6,241 nucleotides of DNA, from positions 1 through 6,241 of the forward strand of contig JAKLQL010000242.1 in the NCBI GenBank assembly GCA_022013395.1. Direction: 5' to 3'. The notes beneath the pieces are model-generated. The model did not search any database. It was not told the DNA's origin and saw only the letters and a list, made by a program, of their open reading frames with translations. A program made the position numbers and the translations under genes. This DNA comes from Acetobacterium sp. Its GTDB lineage: Bacteria; Bacillota; Clostridia; Eubacteriales; Eubacteriaceae. The number at the start of each line of letters is the position of its first letter. Positions within the stretch are counted from its first letter, which is position 1. Positions 1-5,503 of this stretch are shown here, piece after piece.

Positions 1-99
1 GTAATTGGGCCATTGGATTTATCGGCTTTTGCAGCGATATTATTAATGCAAATCGTATTATTTCCAATCTATAAAATGGTAGTTATGCTGATATTTTAA
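1..99 (+). CDS. YggT/YlmG family membrane protein, C-terminal end (partial)
   Basis: Reading frame 1 is open from the window edge to a TAA at 97-99 and encodes the last 32 residues of a protein whose start lies outside. The visible end contains IGPLDLSAFAAILLMQI followed by a hydrophobic stretch, which resembles the end of YggT/YlmG proteins: a Pro/Gly-rich loop with an (I)G-x-(L/I)D(L/F)S motif and then a final transmembrane helix. YlmG proteins are small integral membrane proteins encoded beside sepF and ylmH near the Gram-positive division genes; their exact role is unclear. The gene directly precedes ylmH, which supports the assignment. With only 32 residues, the call rests on this motif, hydrophobicity and context. 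The TAA overlaps an ATG at 99 by one base, so coupling into the next frame is possible. Confidence 0.7.
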   Translation, partial: VIGPLDLSAFAAILLMQIVLFPIYKMVVMLIF

Positions 100-125
100 T
101 GAATTTAATCAAGCATATTAATGTG

Positions 126-131
126 AAGGGA
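126..131 (+). promoter_or_regulatory. Ribosome binding site deciding the ylmH start
   Basis: AAGGGA lies six bases before the ATG at 138. It is an imperfect Shine-Dalgarno match, but nothing comparable precedes the ATG at 99, where the sequence is ATATTTTA. This favours the 245-residue product over the 258-residue one. Confidence 0.5.
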
Positions 132-137
132 TGTCTT

Positions 138-875
138 ATGACAGATAAAAAAGAATATTTTTTATTATCACGGATAGCAGATGCTTGCAACAAGACTTTC
201 GAATCCCAATTCTTTGATTTTTATGATGAAATTTTTCAAAAAAAAATAGCGGACACCATTAGGAATAATGGTGTCCCTTATCTGTTTTTTGGAGGACACC
301 CAGAGGCAGAAAGAAAAATGTTATGCATTTATCCAGATTATGTATCAGAAGAAGAACTTGAATGGCCGATCTTTGCCATCGAGTTTGATAAAACAATTCC
401 GATCGATCATCGAAATGTTCTTGGGGAGCTGATGCATCTGGGAATAACCCGGGAAAGCATTGGCGACATTGATGTCGGGGATGATCGGGTGCAGATCATT
501 GTCCATAAGCGGCTACAGGATTTTTTGTGGATCAATTTAAATCAGATCAAGGGCCGCGAAATAAAAATCCGAATTAAAGAAGGCACAGAGATTAGCAGTT
601 TTGAAAAGAATTTTAAACGACTATCCGTTGTTGTAGCATCCAATCGTTTGGATGGTATTATCAATAAAATATGGGGATTTTCAAGACAAAATAGCCTTGT
701 TTTTATTAAACAGGGCAAGGTGCGGGTGAATTATACAGAAATAAGCAAAAATGATTTCAGACTGCAAGCGGGAGATATTATTTCTCTCCGGGGAAAAGGA
801 AAAGCCAAGATCATCAGCATGGATGAGCGGACGAAAAAAGGGAATATTCGATTAGAAGTGGATCGCTACATATAA
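138..875 (+). CDS. ylmH: YlmH family S4-domain RNA-binding protein (RqcP2-like)
   Basis: This encodes a 245-residue cytoplasmic RNA-binding protein. The N-terminal part opens with KKEYFLLSRIADAC and carries the family signature FFGGHPEAERKML (residues 50-62). A central conserved block LGITRESIGDI spans residues 101-111. A C-terminal S4 domain lies at about 168-230 (SNRLDGIINKIWGFSRQ, then IKQGKVRVN). In Bacillus subtilis, YlmH binds 50S subunits that still hold peptidyl-tRNA and can support alanine tailing with RqcH, hence the name RqcP2; rqcH lies about 1 kb downstream here. I chose the ATG at 138 because AAGGGA (126-131) sits at suitable spacing and homologues begin with a short Met-x-Lys-Glu-Tyr/Phe stretch. 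The alternative ATG at 99 would add 13 residues and overlap the upstream stop (TAATG), but it has no ribosome binding site. Length fits the family (about 245-260). It is 19 bases from rluD, so co-transcription is likely. Confidence 0.92.
   Translation: MTDKKEYFLLSRIADACNKTFESQFFDFYDEIFQKKIADTIRNNGVPYLFFGGHPEAERKMLCIYPDYVSEEELEWPIFAIEFDKTIPIDHRNVLGELMHLGITRESIGDIDVGDDRVQIIVHKRLQDFLWINLNQIKGREIKIRIKEGTEISSFEKNFKRLSVVVASNRLDGIINKIWGFSRQNSLVFIKQGKVRVNYTEISKNDFRLQAGDIISLRGKGKAKIISMDERTKKGNIRLEVDRYI
251..300 (+). other. Intragenic inverted repeat with a competing third arm, inside ylmH
   Basis: GGACACCATT (251-260) and AATGGTGTCC (267-276) form a perfect 10-bp stem around the six-base loop AGGAAT. 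A second copy of the left arm, GGACACC (294-300), can instead pair with GGTGTCC (270-276) across a 17-base loop. The two helices share bases 270-276 and so exclude each other. T285-290 is a run of six T that starts eight bases after the first stem, too far for a standard intrinsic terminator. The repeat lies in ylmH codons 38-55, coding for part of the conserved N-terminal block. The repeat is directly visible; any RNA function is inference. Confidence 0.5.
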
Positions 876-879
876 TACT

Positions 880-885
880 AAGGAG
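880..885 (+). promoter_or_regulatory. Ribosome binding site of rluD
   Basis: AAGGAG lies nine bases upstream of the ATG at 895, in the 19-base gap after the ylmH stop. This is a strong Shine-Dalgarno match and fixes the rluD start. Confidence 0.8.
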
Positions 886-894
886 AAGTTTTTT

Positions 895-1812
895 ATGAAT
901 AAACAACGTTTTGAATATATCGTGCCAGCAGAAACAGATGAACGACTGGATCATTTTTGTTGTACATTGCCGGGAGATTATTCAAGAGAATATATAAAAA
1001 GACTGATTGCTGCTGGCGATGTTTTGGTAAGCGGTCAAAAAAAGAAAGCCAGTTACCATTTAAAAGGTGGCGAAAACATTAGCCTGGTGATCCCTGAACC
1101 GACAGAATGTCATATGGTGGCCGAAGACATTCCCCTGACTATTGTTTATGAAGATGAGGACGTGATCGTGGTAAATAAGCCTCAGGGAATGGTGGTTCAT
1201 CCGGCCCCGGGTAACAGCTCCGGGACCTTGGTGAATGGTCTGCTTTTTCATACCAAAAATCTGTCAAATATTAATGGGGTCATGCGACCGGGAATTATCC
1301 ACCGCATTGATAAGGATACCTCCGGGTTGCTGATGATTGCCAAAAACGATATGGCGCATCGGAGTTTATCGGAACAACTTAAAGAACATACCATTCTTAG
1401 ACGCTACTATGGCTTAGTTAAAGGAAATGTTAAACCAAATAAGGGGACGGTGGATATGCCAATTGGTCGACATGAGCAGCTGCGCATAAAAATGGCCGTG
1501 GTCGAAAAGAATTCTAAAACAGCCATTACGCATTTTGAAGCTATTAAACGCTATTCGCAATATACGCTGCTGCGCTTTCAGCTGGAAACGGGACGTACCC
1601 ATCAGATTCGGGTTCATATGGAAAAAATCGGTCATCCGCTGGCTGGGGATCCGTTGTACGGCAGAGGTGATAAGAACAATCCCTTTAAAACAGATGGTCA
1701 ATGTCTCCATGCGCATACCTTGGGTTTTATCCACCCCCGAACCAGGGAAAAACTAATCTTTAAGGCACCGGTGCCAGAGAATTTTAAAAAGATACTAAAA
1801 GAACTAAAATAG
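895..1812 (+). CDS. rluD: RluA/RluD-family 23S rRNA pseudouridine synthase
   Basis: This encodes a 305-residue cytoplasmic enzyme that isomerises uridine to pseudouridine in RNA. An S4 domain at about residues 14-75 (DERLDHFCC, then YIKRLIAAGDVLVSG) precedes the catalytic domain at about 80-300. The catalytic motif HRIDKDTSGLLMIAK is at 136-150 with the nucleophile Asp139. Other family blocks are VVNKPQGMVVHP (92-103), ETGRTHQIRVHM (231-242) and HPLAGDPLYG (247-256). S4 plus synthase is the RluD/YlyB architecture; E. coli RluD modifies the helix 69 loop of 23S rRNA, and this protein probably does the same, but motifs alone cannot separate RluC- from RluD-type specificity. Isoleucine replaces the usual leucine before the catalytic Asp, as is common in Firmicutes. 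In many Gram-positives the gene follows lspA; here it follows ylmH directly. Its TAG (1810-1812) is one base from the stop of the opposing rqcH. Confidence 0.93.
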   Translation: MNKQRFEYIVPAETDERLDHFCCTLPGDYSREYIKRLIAAGDVLVSGQKKKASYHLKGGENISLVIPEPTECHMVAEDIPLTIVYEDEDVIVVNKPQGMVVHPAPGNSSGTLVNGLLFHTKNLSNINGVMRPGIIHRIDKDTSGLLMIAKNDMAHRSLSEQLKEHTILRRYYGLVKGNVKPNKGTVDMPIGRHEQLRIKMAVVEKNSKTAITHFEAIKRYSQYTLLRFQLETGRTHQIRVHMEKIGHPLAGDPLYGRGDKNNPFKTDGQCLHAHTLGFIHPRTREKLIFKAPVPENFKKILKELK

Positions 1813-1813
1813 T

Positions 1814-3583
1814 TTAAATTTGATCGGCAACCACATCCATCGCTTCAACGCCATCCTGGCTTGGGGTTACATACATGGTGTTTTGGTTAGTAAAAATAAC
1901 CATCCCCGGTTTTGCCTTGCTGGGTTTTTTTAAGTATTTAAACTCCAGATAGTCAACCGGCACGTTACTGGAGCCTCTTGACTTACTGTACCAGGCGGCC
2001 AGATTGCCGGCTTCCAACAGGGTTTGTTCAGTTATGAAACGACCGCCGGCAACAATTAGCACATGAGAACCAGGAGCATCTTTAACATGCATCCAGCAAT
2101 CTTCGTTTTTGCCCATTTTGGTCGAGATAAAATCATTTTGATAATTATTTTTACCAACAAAAATATGAAAGCCCTCGGATGAAAGATAGTGCAATGGTTT
2201 TGAAGGTGCCTGCTTTTTCTTGTCTTCTTTGGAAAGGGCTTTTTTATTAAATTCGGAATGCAGGAATTCATGGCGAATTTCATCCAGTTCAGTTAATTCG
2301 GTAGACTGTTCAAGGCTGTTTATCAGGCTTTCCAGATAGTAAATTTTTTCTTCGGTTTCTAAAATATAGCCAGCCAAATGCTGCAATGCGATTTTGCTTT
2401 TATTGTATTTTTTGTAGTAGTGCTGGGCGTTCTGTGCCGGGGTTCGGTTGACTTTTAAGGGAATTTCAATCGTTTGATAGTCAGGATCATAGTAATTTAT
2501 CAATGTTGCTGTTTCCTGACCTTTTTCAATCGCATAGATATTTGCCGTGATCAGATCACCATAAAGTTTGAATTTTTCATTTTTATGCGATGTCGCTACA
2601 TCCTGTTGCAGGTTGTCCAGTTTTTTGATGTTTTTTTTATTGAGAATATCAAGCTGCTGACGGAGATTAGCGGCTCTGGTTTTAAACCGAAGGGCTTTAT
2701 CACGCTTGAAATAGTAGTCCTCCAGCATTTTGGAAATGGATGCGTAGGGTTCGCTGCGGTGTTCATCACGCAAATAATGGAGATCAACCGTAGAAAAATC
2801 CACCATTTTTCTGCCCAGATAGATAATGCTGGGTTCAGCTTTTTCTTTAATGTCAGAAACAACCTGAGAAAAACTTTCGTATAAAAAATTTTTTTGTTTC
2901 TTAGAGAGATCAGCTATTTTGGTATTGGAATCGATACCGCTTCGAAAAGCAATTTCTTTACCAATGTTCGGACTAATTCCGAGAAAGGCCTGAATAAAGA
3001 ATTTTTCAACAGCTGCCTCTTCATAATTTATTAAACGATCATTGAAGATGTCAACACTGATATTAAAAAAGCTAAGGCGATTATTTTCAGGGGGATAAAT
3101 GTAGTCCCGGCCGGGAAGAATCTGGCGGTAACGGCTGGAGGTGGAACCGACTTTTTTCATCGAATCAAGTATTTTCATCGATTCGTCAACCAGGATAATA
3201 TTGCTGTTTCGACCCATTATTTCTACTAATAATTTTCGCACAACTGTTTCATTAAAATCGTTCTTCGAAGAAATGGAGATTTCCATCATTCGATCGGTTT
3301 CATGTTGAGCAATATCCACAATTGTGCCGTTTAAAATGTACTTTCTCAGGACCATGCAAAAATTAGGTGGAGCACTGGGATTTTCTTTTATTTTTTCGGT
3401 AATGTATGCTCTGGGATTACTGGCATTGGCAGATAATAATAGATGATATTTTTGATTTCCCTGATTAACTAAAATGCGGACCTCATCTGTTTCAGGTTGA
3501 TAGATTTTTCGGATTCGTCCTCCGATCAAGAGAGTTTTAAATTCGTTGATTAAGTGATATAGGGTAACGCCATCATAAGCCAT
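1814..3583 (-). CDS. rqcH: Rqc2/NEMF homologue RqcH (NFACT family, alanine tailing)
   Basis: This encodes a 589-residue cytoplasmic protein of the NFACT family (formerly called fibronectin-binding protein A/YloA). RqcH binds 50S subunits obstructed by peptidyl-tRNA and recruits tRNA-Ala to add C-terminal alanine tails that mark the peptide for degradation. The NFACT-N domain starts with MAYDGVTLYHLINEF and has GGRIRKIYQP (21-30). Asp97-Arg98 (HETDRMM) matches the DR pair at the same positions that B. subtilis RqcH needs for activity. EIMGRNSNIILVDE (121-134) is a further family block. Charged helical stretches at about 281-330 and 391-450 are the likely coiled-coil arms. The C-terminal NFACT-R domain (about 465-575) has VGKNNYQND, WMHVKDAPGSHVLI (497-510) and KKPSKAKPGM. 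I chose the ATG at 3583 for its AAAGGAGC site and family start; an upstream in-frame ATG at 3625 would add 14 atypical residues. It stands alone, divergent from yicC. Confidence 0.95.
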   Translation of the reverse strand: MAYDGVTLYHLINEFKTLLIGGRIRKIYQPETDEVRILVNQGNQKYHLLLSANASNPRAYITEKIKENPSAPPNFCMVLRKYILNGTIVDIAQHETDRMMEISISSKNDFNETVVRKLLVEIMGRNSNIILVDESMKILDSMKKVGSTSSRYRQILPGRDYIYPPENNRLSFFNISVDIFNDRLINYEEAAVEKFFIQAFLGISPNIGKEIAFRSGIDSNTKIADLSKKQKNFLYESFSQVVSDIKEKAEPSIIYLGRKMVDFSTVDLHYLRDEHRSEPYASISKMLEDYYFKRDKALRFKTRAANLRQQLDILNKKNIKKLDNLQQDVATSHKNEKFKLYGDLITANIYAIEKGQETATLINYYDPDYQTIEIPLKVNRTPAQNAQHYYKKYNKSKIALQHLAGYILETEEKIYYLESLINSLEQSTELTELDEIRHEFLHSEFNKKALSKEDKKKQAPSKPLHYLSSEGFHIFVGKNNYQNDFISTKMGKNEDCWMHVKDAPGSHVLIVAGGRFITEQTLLEAGNLAAWYSKSRGSSNVPVDYLEFKYLKKPSKAKPGMVIFTNQNTMYVTPSQDGVEAMDVVADQI

Positions 3584-3592
3584 GTTATTAAT

Positions 3593-3600
3593 GCTCCTTT
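3593..3600 (-). promoter_or_regulatory. Ribosome binding site deciding the rqcH start
   Basis: On the minus strand AAAGGAGC (3600 down to 3593) lies nine bases before the ATG at 3583. It is a near-perfect Shine-Dalgarno site and rules in favour of the 589-residue product. The longer reading frame from 3625 has no such site. Confidence 0.85.
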
Positions 3601-3615
3601 CAAATCGATGGGATG

Positions 3616-3624
3616 ATTTTATCA
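3616..3624 (-). promoter_or_regulatory. Candidate extended -10 promoter for rqcH
   Basis: On the minus strand the sequence TGATAAAAT (3624 to 3616) fits the extended -10 form TGnTATAAT, with five of six matches in the hexamer. The -35 position at 17-base spacing (3644-3639, TTTTCC) is poor, as is tolerated with extended -10 elements. Initiation would fall near 3609-3610, giving a leader of roughly 26 nt that still contains the ribosome binding site. It would also leave the ATG at 3625 untranscribed. This is inferred from sequence match only. Confidence 0.4.
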
Positions 3625-3725
3625 TGTTATGGCAGGATGGAAAAGGCTTTTAAAAACTAAGTCCTAAGAAACAATTAAGAAATGTAAAAATGAATGCTAT
3701 TTAGTGTTTAATAAGTAGGGAAATA

Positions 3726-3754
3726 TTGACTTTTATATGAGAATTAGATATAGT
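3726..3754 (+). promoter_or_regulatory. Sigma-A promoter of the yicC-gmk-rpoZ-priA operon
   Basis: TTGACT (3726-3731) and TATAGT (3749-3754) each match the sigma-A consensus at five of six positions, with the optimal 17-base spacer between them. Transcription would start near 3761, giving a leader of about 170 nt before yicC. It is the only strong promoter I see on this strand in the region, and the genes downstream are packed tightly enough to share it. Confidence 0.8.
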
Positions 3755-3760
3755 GTATGG

Positions 3761-3829
3761 ATTAGGTAGCTATGTAATAAAATCGAATTTTTTGTCACAG
3801 CACCTAATGATCTTACAGTTGTTCGATTT
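3761..3829 (+). other. Possible H-type pseudoknot at the 5' end of the yicC leader
   Basis: Helix 1 pairs ATTAGGT-(A)-GCT (3761-3771, A3768 bulged) with AGCACCTAAT (3799-3808), ten base pairs. Helix 2 pairs AAATCGAA (3780-3787), which lies in the loop of helix 1, with TTCGATTT (3822-3829), eight base pairs. Because helix 2 joins the loop of helix 1 to sequence beyond it, the two would form a pseudoknot if both form together. Helix 1 begins almost exactly at the predicted transcript start. The complementarity is visible; folding and function are inference, and short repeats arise fairly easily in AT-rich DNA. It does not match a riboswitch class I recognise. Confidence 0.35.
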
Positions 3830-3921
3830 AAATGTGATTACTAAAAAATGCATTGGCCTGGCAATAATTTCGTCTTGAATAGCAGGAAGCTGAAATTAAC
3901 TGGGTGGATTAAAATGGAAAT

Positions 3922-3926
3922 GGAGA
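3922..3926 (+). promoter_or_regulatory. Ribosome binding site of yicC
   Basis: GGAGA ends six bases before the ATG at 3933, and the family start motif MKSMTGFGR follows immediately, so the start is secure. Confidence 0.7.
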
Positions 3927-3932
3927 AACATC

Positions 3933-4811
3933 ATGAAAAGTATGACAGGCTTTGGGCGGAAAGATTATCGTGATGAGGAAATCGATTGTTCAATTGAAAT
4001 TAAAACAATTAACCATCGGTTTAGAGATTTTTTTATTAAAATTCCAAAAACACTTAATCCAATTGAAGAGAAAATCAGAAATACAGTCTCGCAAAGTATT
4101 TCCAGAGGACGGATTGAGATTTTCATAAAATACACGGAATTAGGTACAAAAAATCGGCAAATTGTTTTTAATAAAGATTTAGCCAAAAATTATATTTCGG
4201 TATTAAATGAAATTCGTCGACTTGACTCAATGATTGGCGACGACTTGAGTTTATCGTTGATTTCAAAGTTTCCAGATGTCATTATGATTGAAGAAGATAT
4301 CGATGATTATGAGAGTATCTGGTTAAAAATTCAACCGGTGTTAATAATAACACTTGCAGAAGTGGATGCTAGCCGAGAACGCGAGGGAAGCGCTCTTAAA
4401 AAAGATGTGGTCAATCGTTGTCGTTATATCCGAGAGCATGTTCAAGAGATTAAAGATAAAAGTCCGAATATGTTGGCGCGATATCGAGATGAACTGCGGG
4501 ATAAAATAACTTCTTACGTAGAGTCCGTTGAAATAGATGAAAAACGTCTATTGACTGAGGTCGCCCTGATGACCGACAAGCTGAACATCGACGAAGAATT
4601 AACCCGACTTCAAAGCCATTTGGTTCGACTGGAGGGAATGGTTGAGGAAACCGAACCAGTTGGCCGTAAACTGGATTTTCTGATTCAGGAAGTGAATCGT
4701 GAGATCAATACGATTGGGTCAAAAGCCAGTGATTTAGCCATTGCAAATATTGTAGTTGATGTAAAAAGTGAGATTGAAAAAATTAGAGAACAAATACAAA
4801 ATATTGAGTAG
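3933..4811 (+). CDS. yicC: YicC/YloC family endoribonuclease
   Basis: This encodes a 292-residue protein, typical for YicC/YloC. It begins with the family hallmark MKSMTGFGRK, followed by EIKTINHRFRD (22-32). The middle contains REREGSALKKD (148-158). The C-terminal DUF1732 part holds LNIDEELTRLQSHL (217-230) and GRKLDFLIQEVNREINT followed by IGSK (244-264). The conserved Asp/Glu and His residues of these last blocks, including E221, E222, H229 and E253, are likely in the active or metal-binding region. E. coli YicC is an oligomeric endoribonuclease linked to small-RNA decay, and B. subtilis YloC is a relative; substrates in this organism are unknown. The start ATG follows GGAGA (3922-3926) at suitable spacing. 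It is the first gene of the operon with gmk, rpoZ and priA, and is preceded by the strong promoter at 3726. Confidence 0.94.
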   Translation: MKSMTGFGRKDYRDEEIDCSIEIKTINHRFRDFFIKIPKTLNPIEEKIRNTVSQSISRGRIEIFIKYTELGTKNRQIVFNKDLAKNYISVLNEIRRLDSMIGDDLSLSLISKFPDVIMIEEDIDDYESIWLKIQPVLIITLAEVDASREREGSALKKDVVNRCRYIREHVQEIKDKSPNMLARYRDELRDKITSYVESVEIDEKRLLTEVALMTDKLNIDEELTRLQSHLVRLEGMVEETEPVGRKLDFLIQEVNREINTIGSKASDLAIANIVVDVKSEIEKIREQIQNIE

Positions 4812-4816
4812 GGGTG
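4810..4816 (+). promoter_or_regulatory. Ribosome binding site bearing on the gmk start
   Basis: AGGGGTG overlaps the end of the yicC stop codon and lies 12 bases before the ATG at 4829. That is a somewhat long spacing for a moderate match. If the GTG within it (4814) were the start, the upstream sequence GAGTAGG would have to serve as the site. Overlap with the yicC stop suggests translational coupling. I favour 4829, without certainty. Confidence 0.45.
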
Positions 4817-4828
4817 TTAAATAAGTCT

Positions 4829-5500
4829 ATGAGTGATTGTCCAGTAGTAACCAAAGAATTAAAAGAAGAACAATTAACTGAATCTTTTTTCGAAAGAGAG
4901 AAAGGGATTCTCATTGTCATTTCAGGACCATCCTGTGCCGGCAAAGGGAGTGTTTGTAAAATTATCTGCCAAAAGAATCCAGATCTGCGGCTGTCAATTT
5001 CTGAAACAACACGTCAGCCAAGAAACAATGAGAAACATGGTCGAGAATATTTTTATATTGCTAAGGAAAGCTTTGAAGAAAGAATCAAACAAGGACAATA
5101 CCTGGAATATGCGACAGTCTATGAAAACTATTATGGAACACCAAAAGATTATGTAGAAAATTTATTGAATTCAGGATTTGATGTCATTTTAGAGATTGAT
5201 ATCCAAGGGGCAGCAAAGGTTCGGGTCAACTATAAAGAAGGCATTTATATTTTCATTGTTCCGCCATCGATGCAGGAATTGCGACGACGGATCGAAGAAC
5301 GGGGAACTGAGAGCAAAGAACAAATGGAAATGCGTTTGAATTGCGCCTATGAAGAAATGAAAAATGCTGATGATTACAGCTATATTGTCATCAATGATGA
5401 TCTTGAAGATGCCGCACAAAGAGTGCAGAGTATTATAACGGCAGAAAAATGCCGAACGGAACGACTTAAAAATAAAATTGAAGATATACTTGGGAGGTAA
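4829..5500 (+). CDS. gmk: Guanylate kinase
   Basis: This encodes a 223-residue guanylate kinase, which phosphorylates GMP to GDP with ATP in the cytoplasm. The P-loop is GPSCAGKGS (33-41). The GMP-binding region shows SISETTRQPR (56-65), GREYFYI (71-77), QYLEYATVYENYYGTP (90-105) and VILEIDIQGA (119-128). The lid is RRRIEERGTES (152-162). The P-loop carries Cys36 where most family members have Gly, which the GxxxxGK pattern allows. About 25 residues precede the first core strand (GILIVISGPS), whereas most bacterial enzymes have about 5; no in-frame ATG, GTG or TTG nearer the core explains this away. The ATG at 4829 follows AGGGGTG (4810-4816). A GTG at 4814 (228 residues) is the alternative, but it overlaps that ribosome binding site. 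The gene lies 17 bases after yicC and 3 bases before rpoZ. The commonly intervening remA is missing. Confidence 0.93.
   Translation: MSDCPVVTKELKEEQLTESFFEREKGILIVISGPSCAGKGSVCKIICQKNPDLRLSISETTRQPRNNEKHGREYFYIAKESFEERIKQGQYLEYATVYENYYGTPKDYVENLLNSGFDVILEIDIQGAAKVRVNYKEGIYIFIVPPSMQELRRRIEERGTESKEQMEMRLNCAYEEMKNADDYSYIVINDDLEDAAQRVQSIITAEKCRTERLKNKIEDILGR
5492..5497 (+). promoter_or_regulatory. Ribosome binding site of rpoZ
   Basis: GGGAGG is embedded in the last codons of gmk, just before its TAA at 5498-5500, and ends six bases before the rpoZ ATG at 5504. It is a strong match and indicates coupled translation of gmk and rpoZ. Confidence 0.8.
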
Positions 5501-5503
5501 CGA

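Larger units (their letters stand above)
3584..3932. other. Divergent intergenic region between rqcH and yicC
   Basis: This 349-base AT-rich stretch has no convincing gene. Its left end holds the rqcH ribosome binding site and extended -10 candidate on the minus strand. Its middle holds the rightward sigma-A promoter at 3726-3754. Its right half is the roughly 170-nt leader of the yicC operon, with inverted repeats at 3761-3829 and the yicC ribosome binding site at 3922-3926. I found no intrinsic terminator, tRNA or riboswitch class that I recognise. About 100 bases between the two promoters (3625-3725) show nothing I can name. Confidence 0.75.

Noticed and set aside
251..290. The ylmH hairpin plus T-run as an ordinary intrinsic terminator
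   Set aside because: The T-run begins eight bases after the stem and the stem is only moderately GC-rich. It also lies in the middle of an essential-looking reading frame.
464..477. Short inverted repeat CGACAT/ATGTCG in ylmH
   Set aside because: The loop is only two bases, so few pairs can form. It is explained by the coding of the repeated Gly-Asp-Ile-Asp-Val stretch.
1414..1734. A 106-codon minus-strand frame opposite rluD
   Set aside because: It lies inside the catalytic domain of rluD, whose motifs are intact, and has no domain that I recognise.
1764..1775. Perfect palindrome GGCACCGGTGCC near the end of rluD, considered as a terminator
   Set aside because: It has no proper loop (at best a 4-bp stem with a 4-base loop) and no T-tract follows, so it is not a convincing terminator.
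2474..2884. A 136-codon open frame on the plus strand opposite rqcH
   Set aside because: It lies wholly antisense to a well-supported rqcH, is rich in Phe/Ile runs as expected of a reverse-complement frame, and shows no recognisable domain.
3819..3847. A second rightward promoter, TTGTTC with 17 bases to TAAAAA
   Set aside because: It matches consensus at only three and four of six positions. Such matches are frequent in AT-rich DNA, and the promoter at 3726 is far better.
3914..3973. A 19-residue open frame (MEMEKHHEKYDRLWAERLS) starting upstream of yicC and overlapping it out of frame
   Set aside because: The preceding GGGTGG is a poor ribosome binding site. The overlapping ATG-rich context arises naturally around the yicC start, so there is no evidence that it is a leader peptide.
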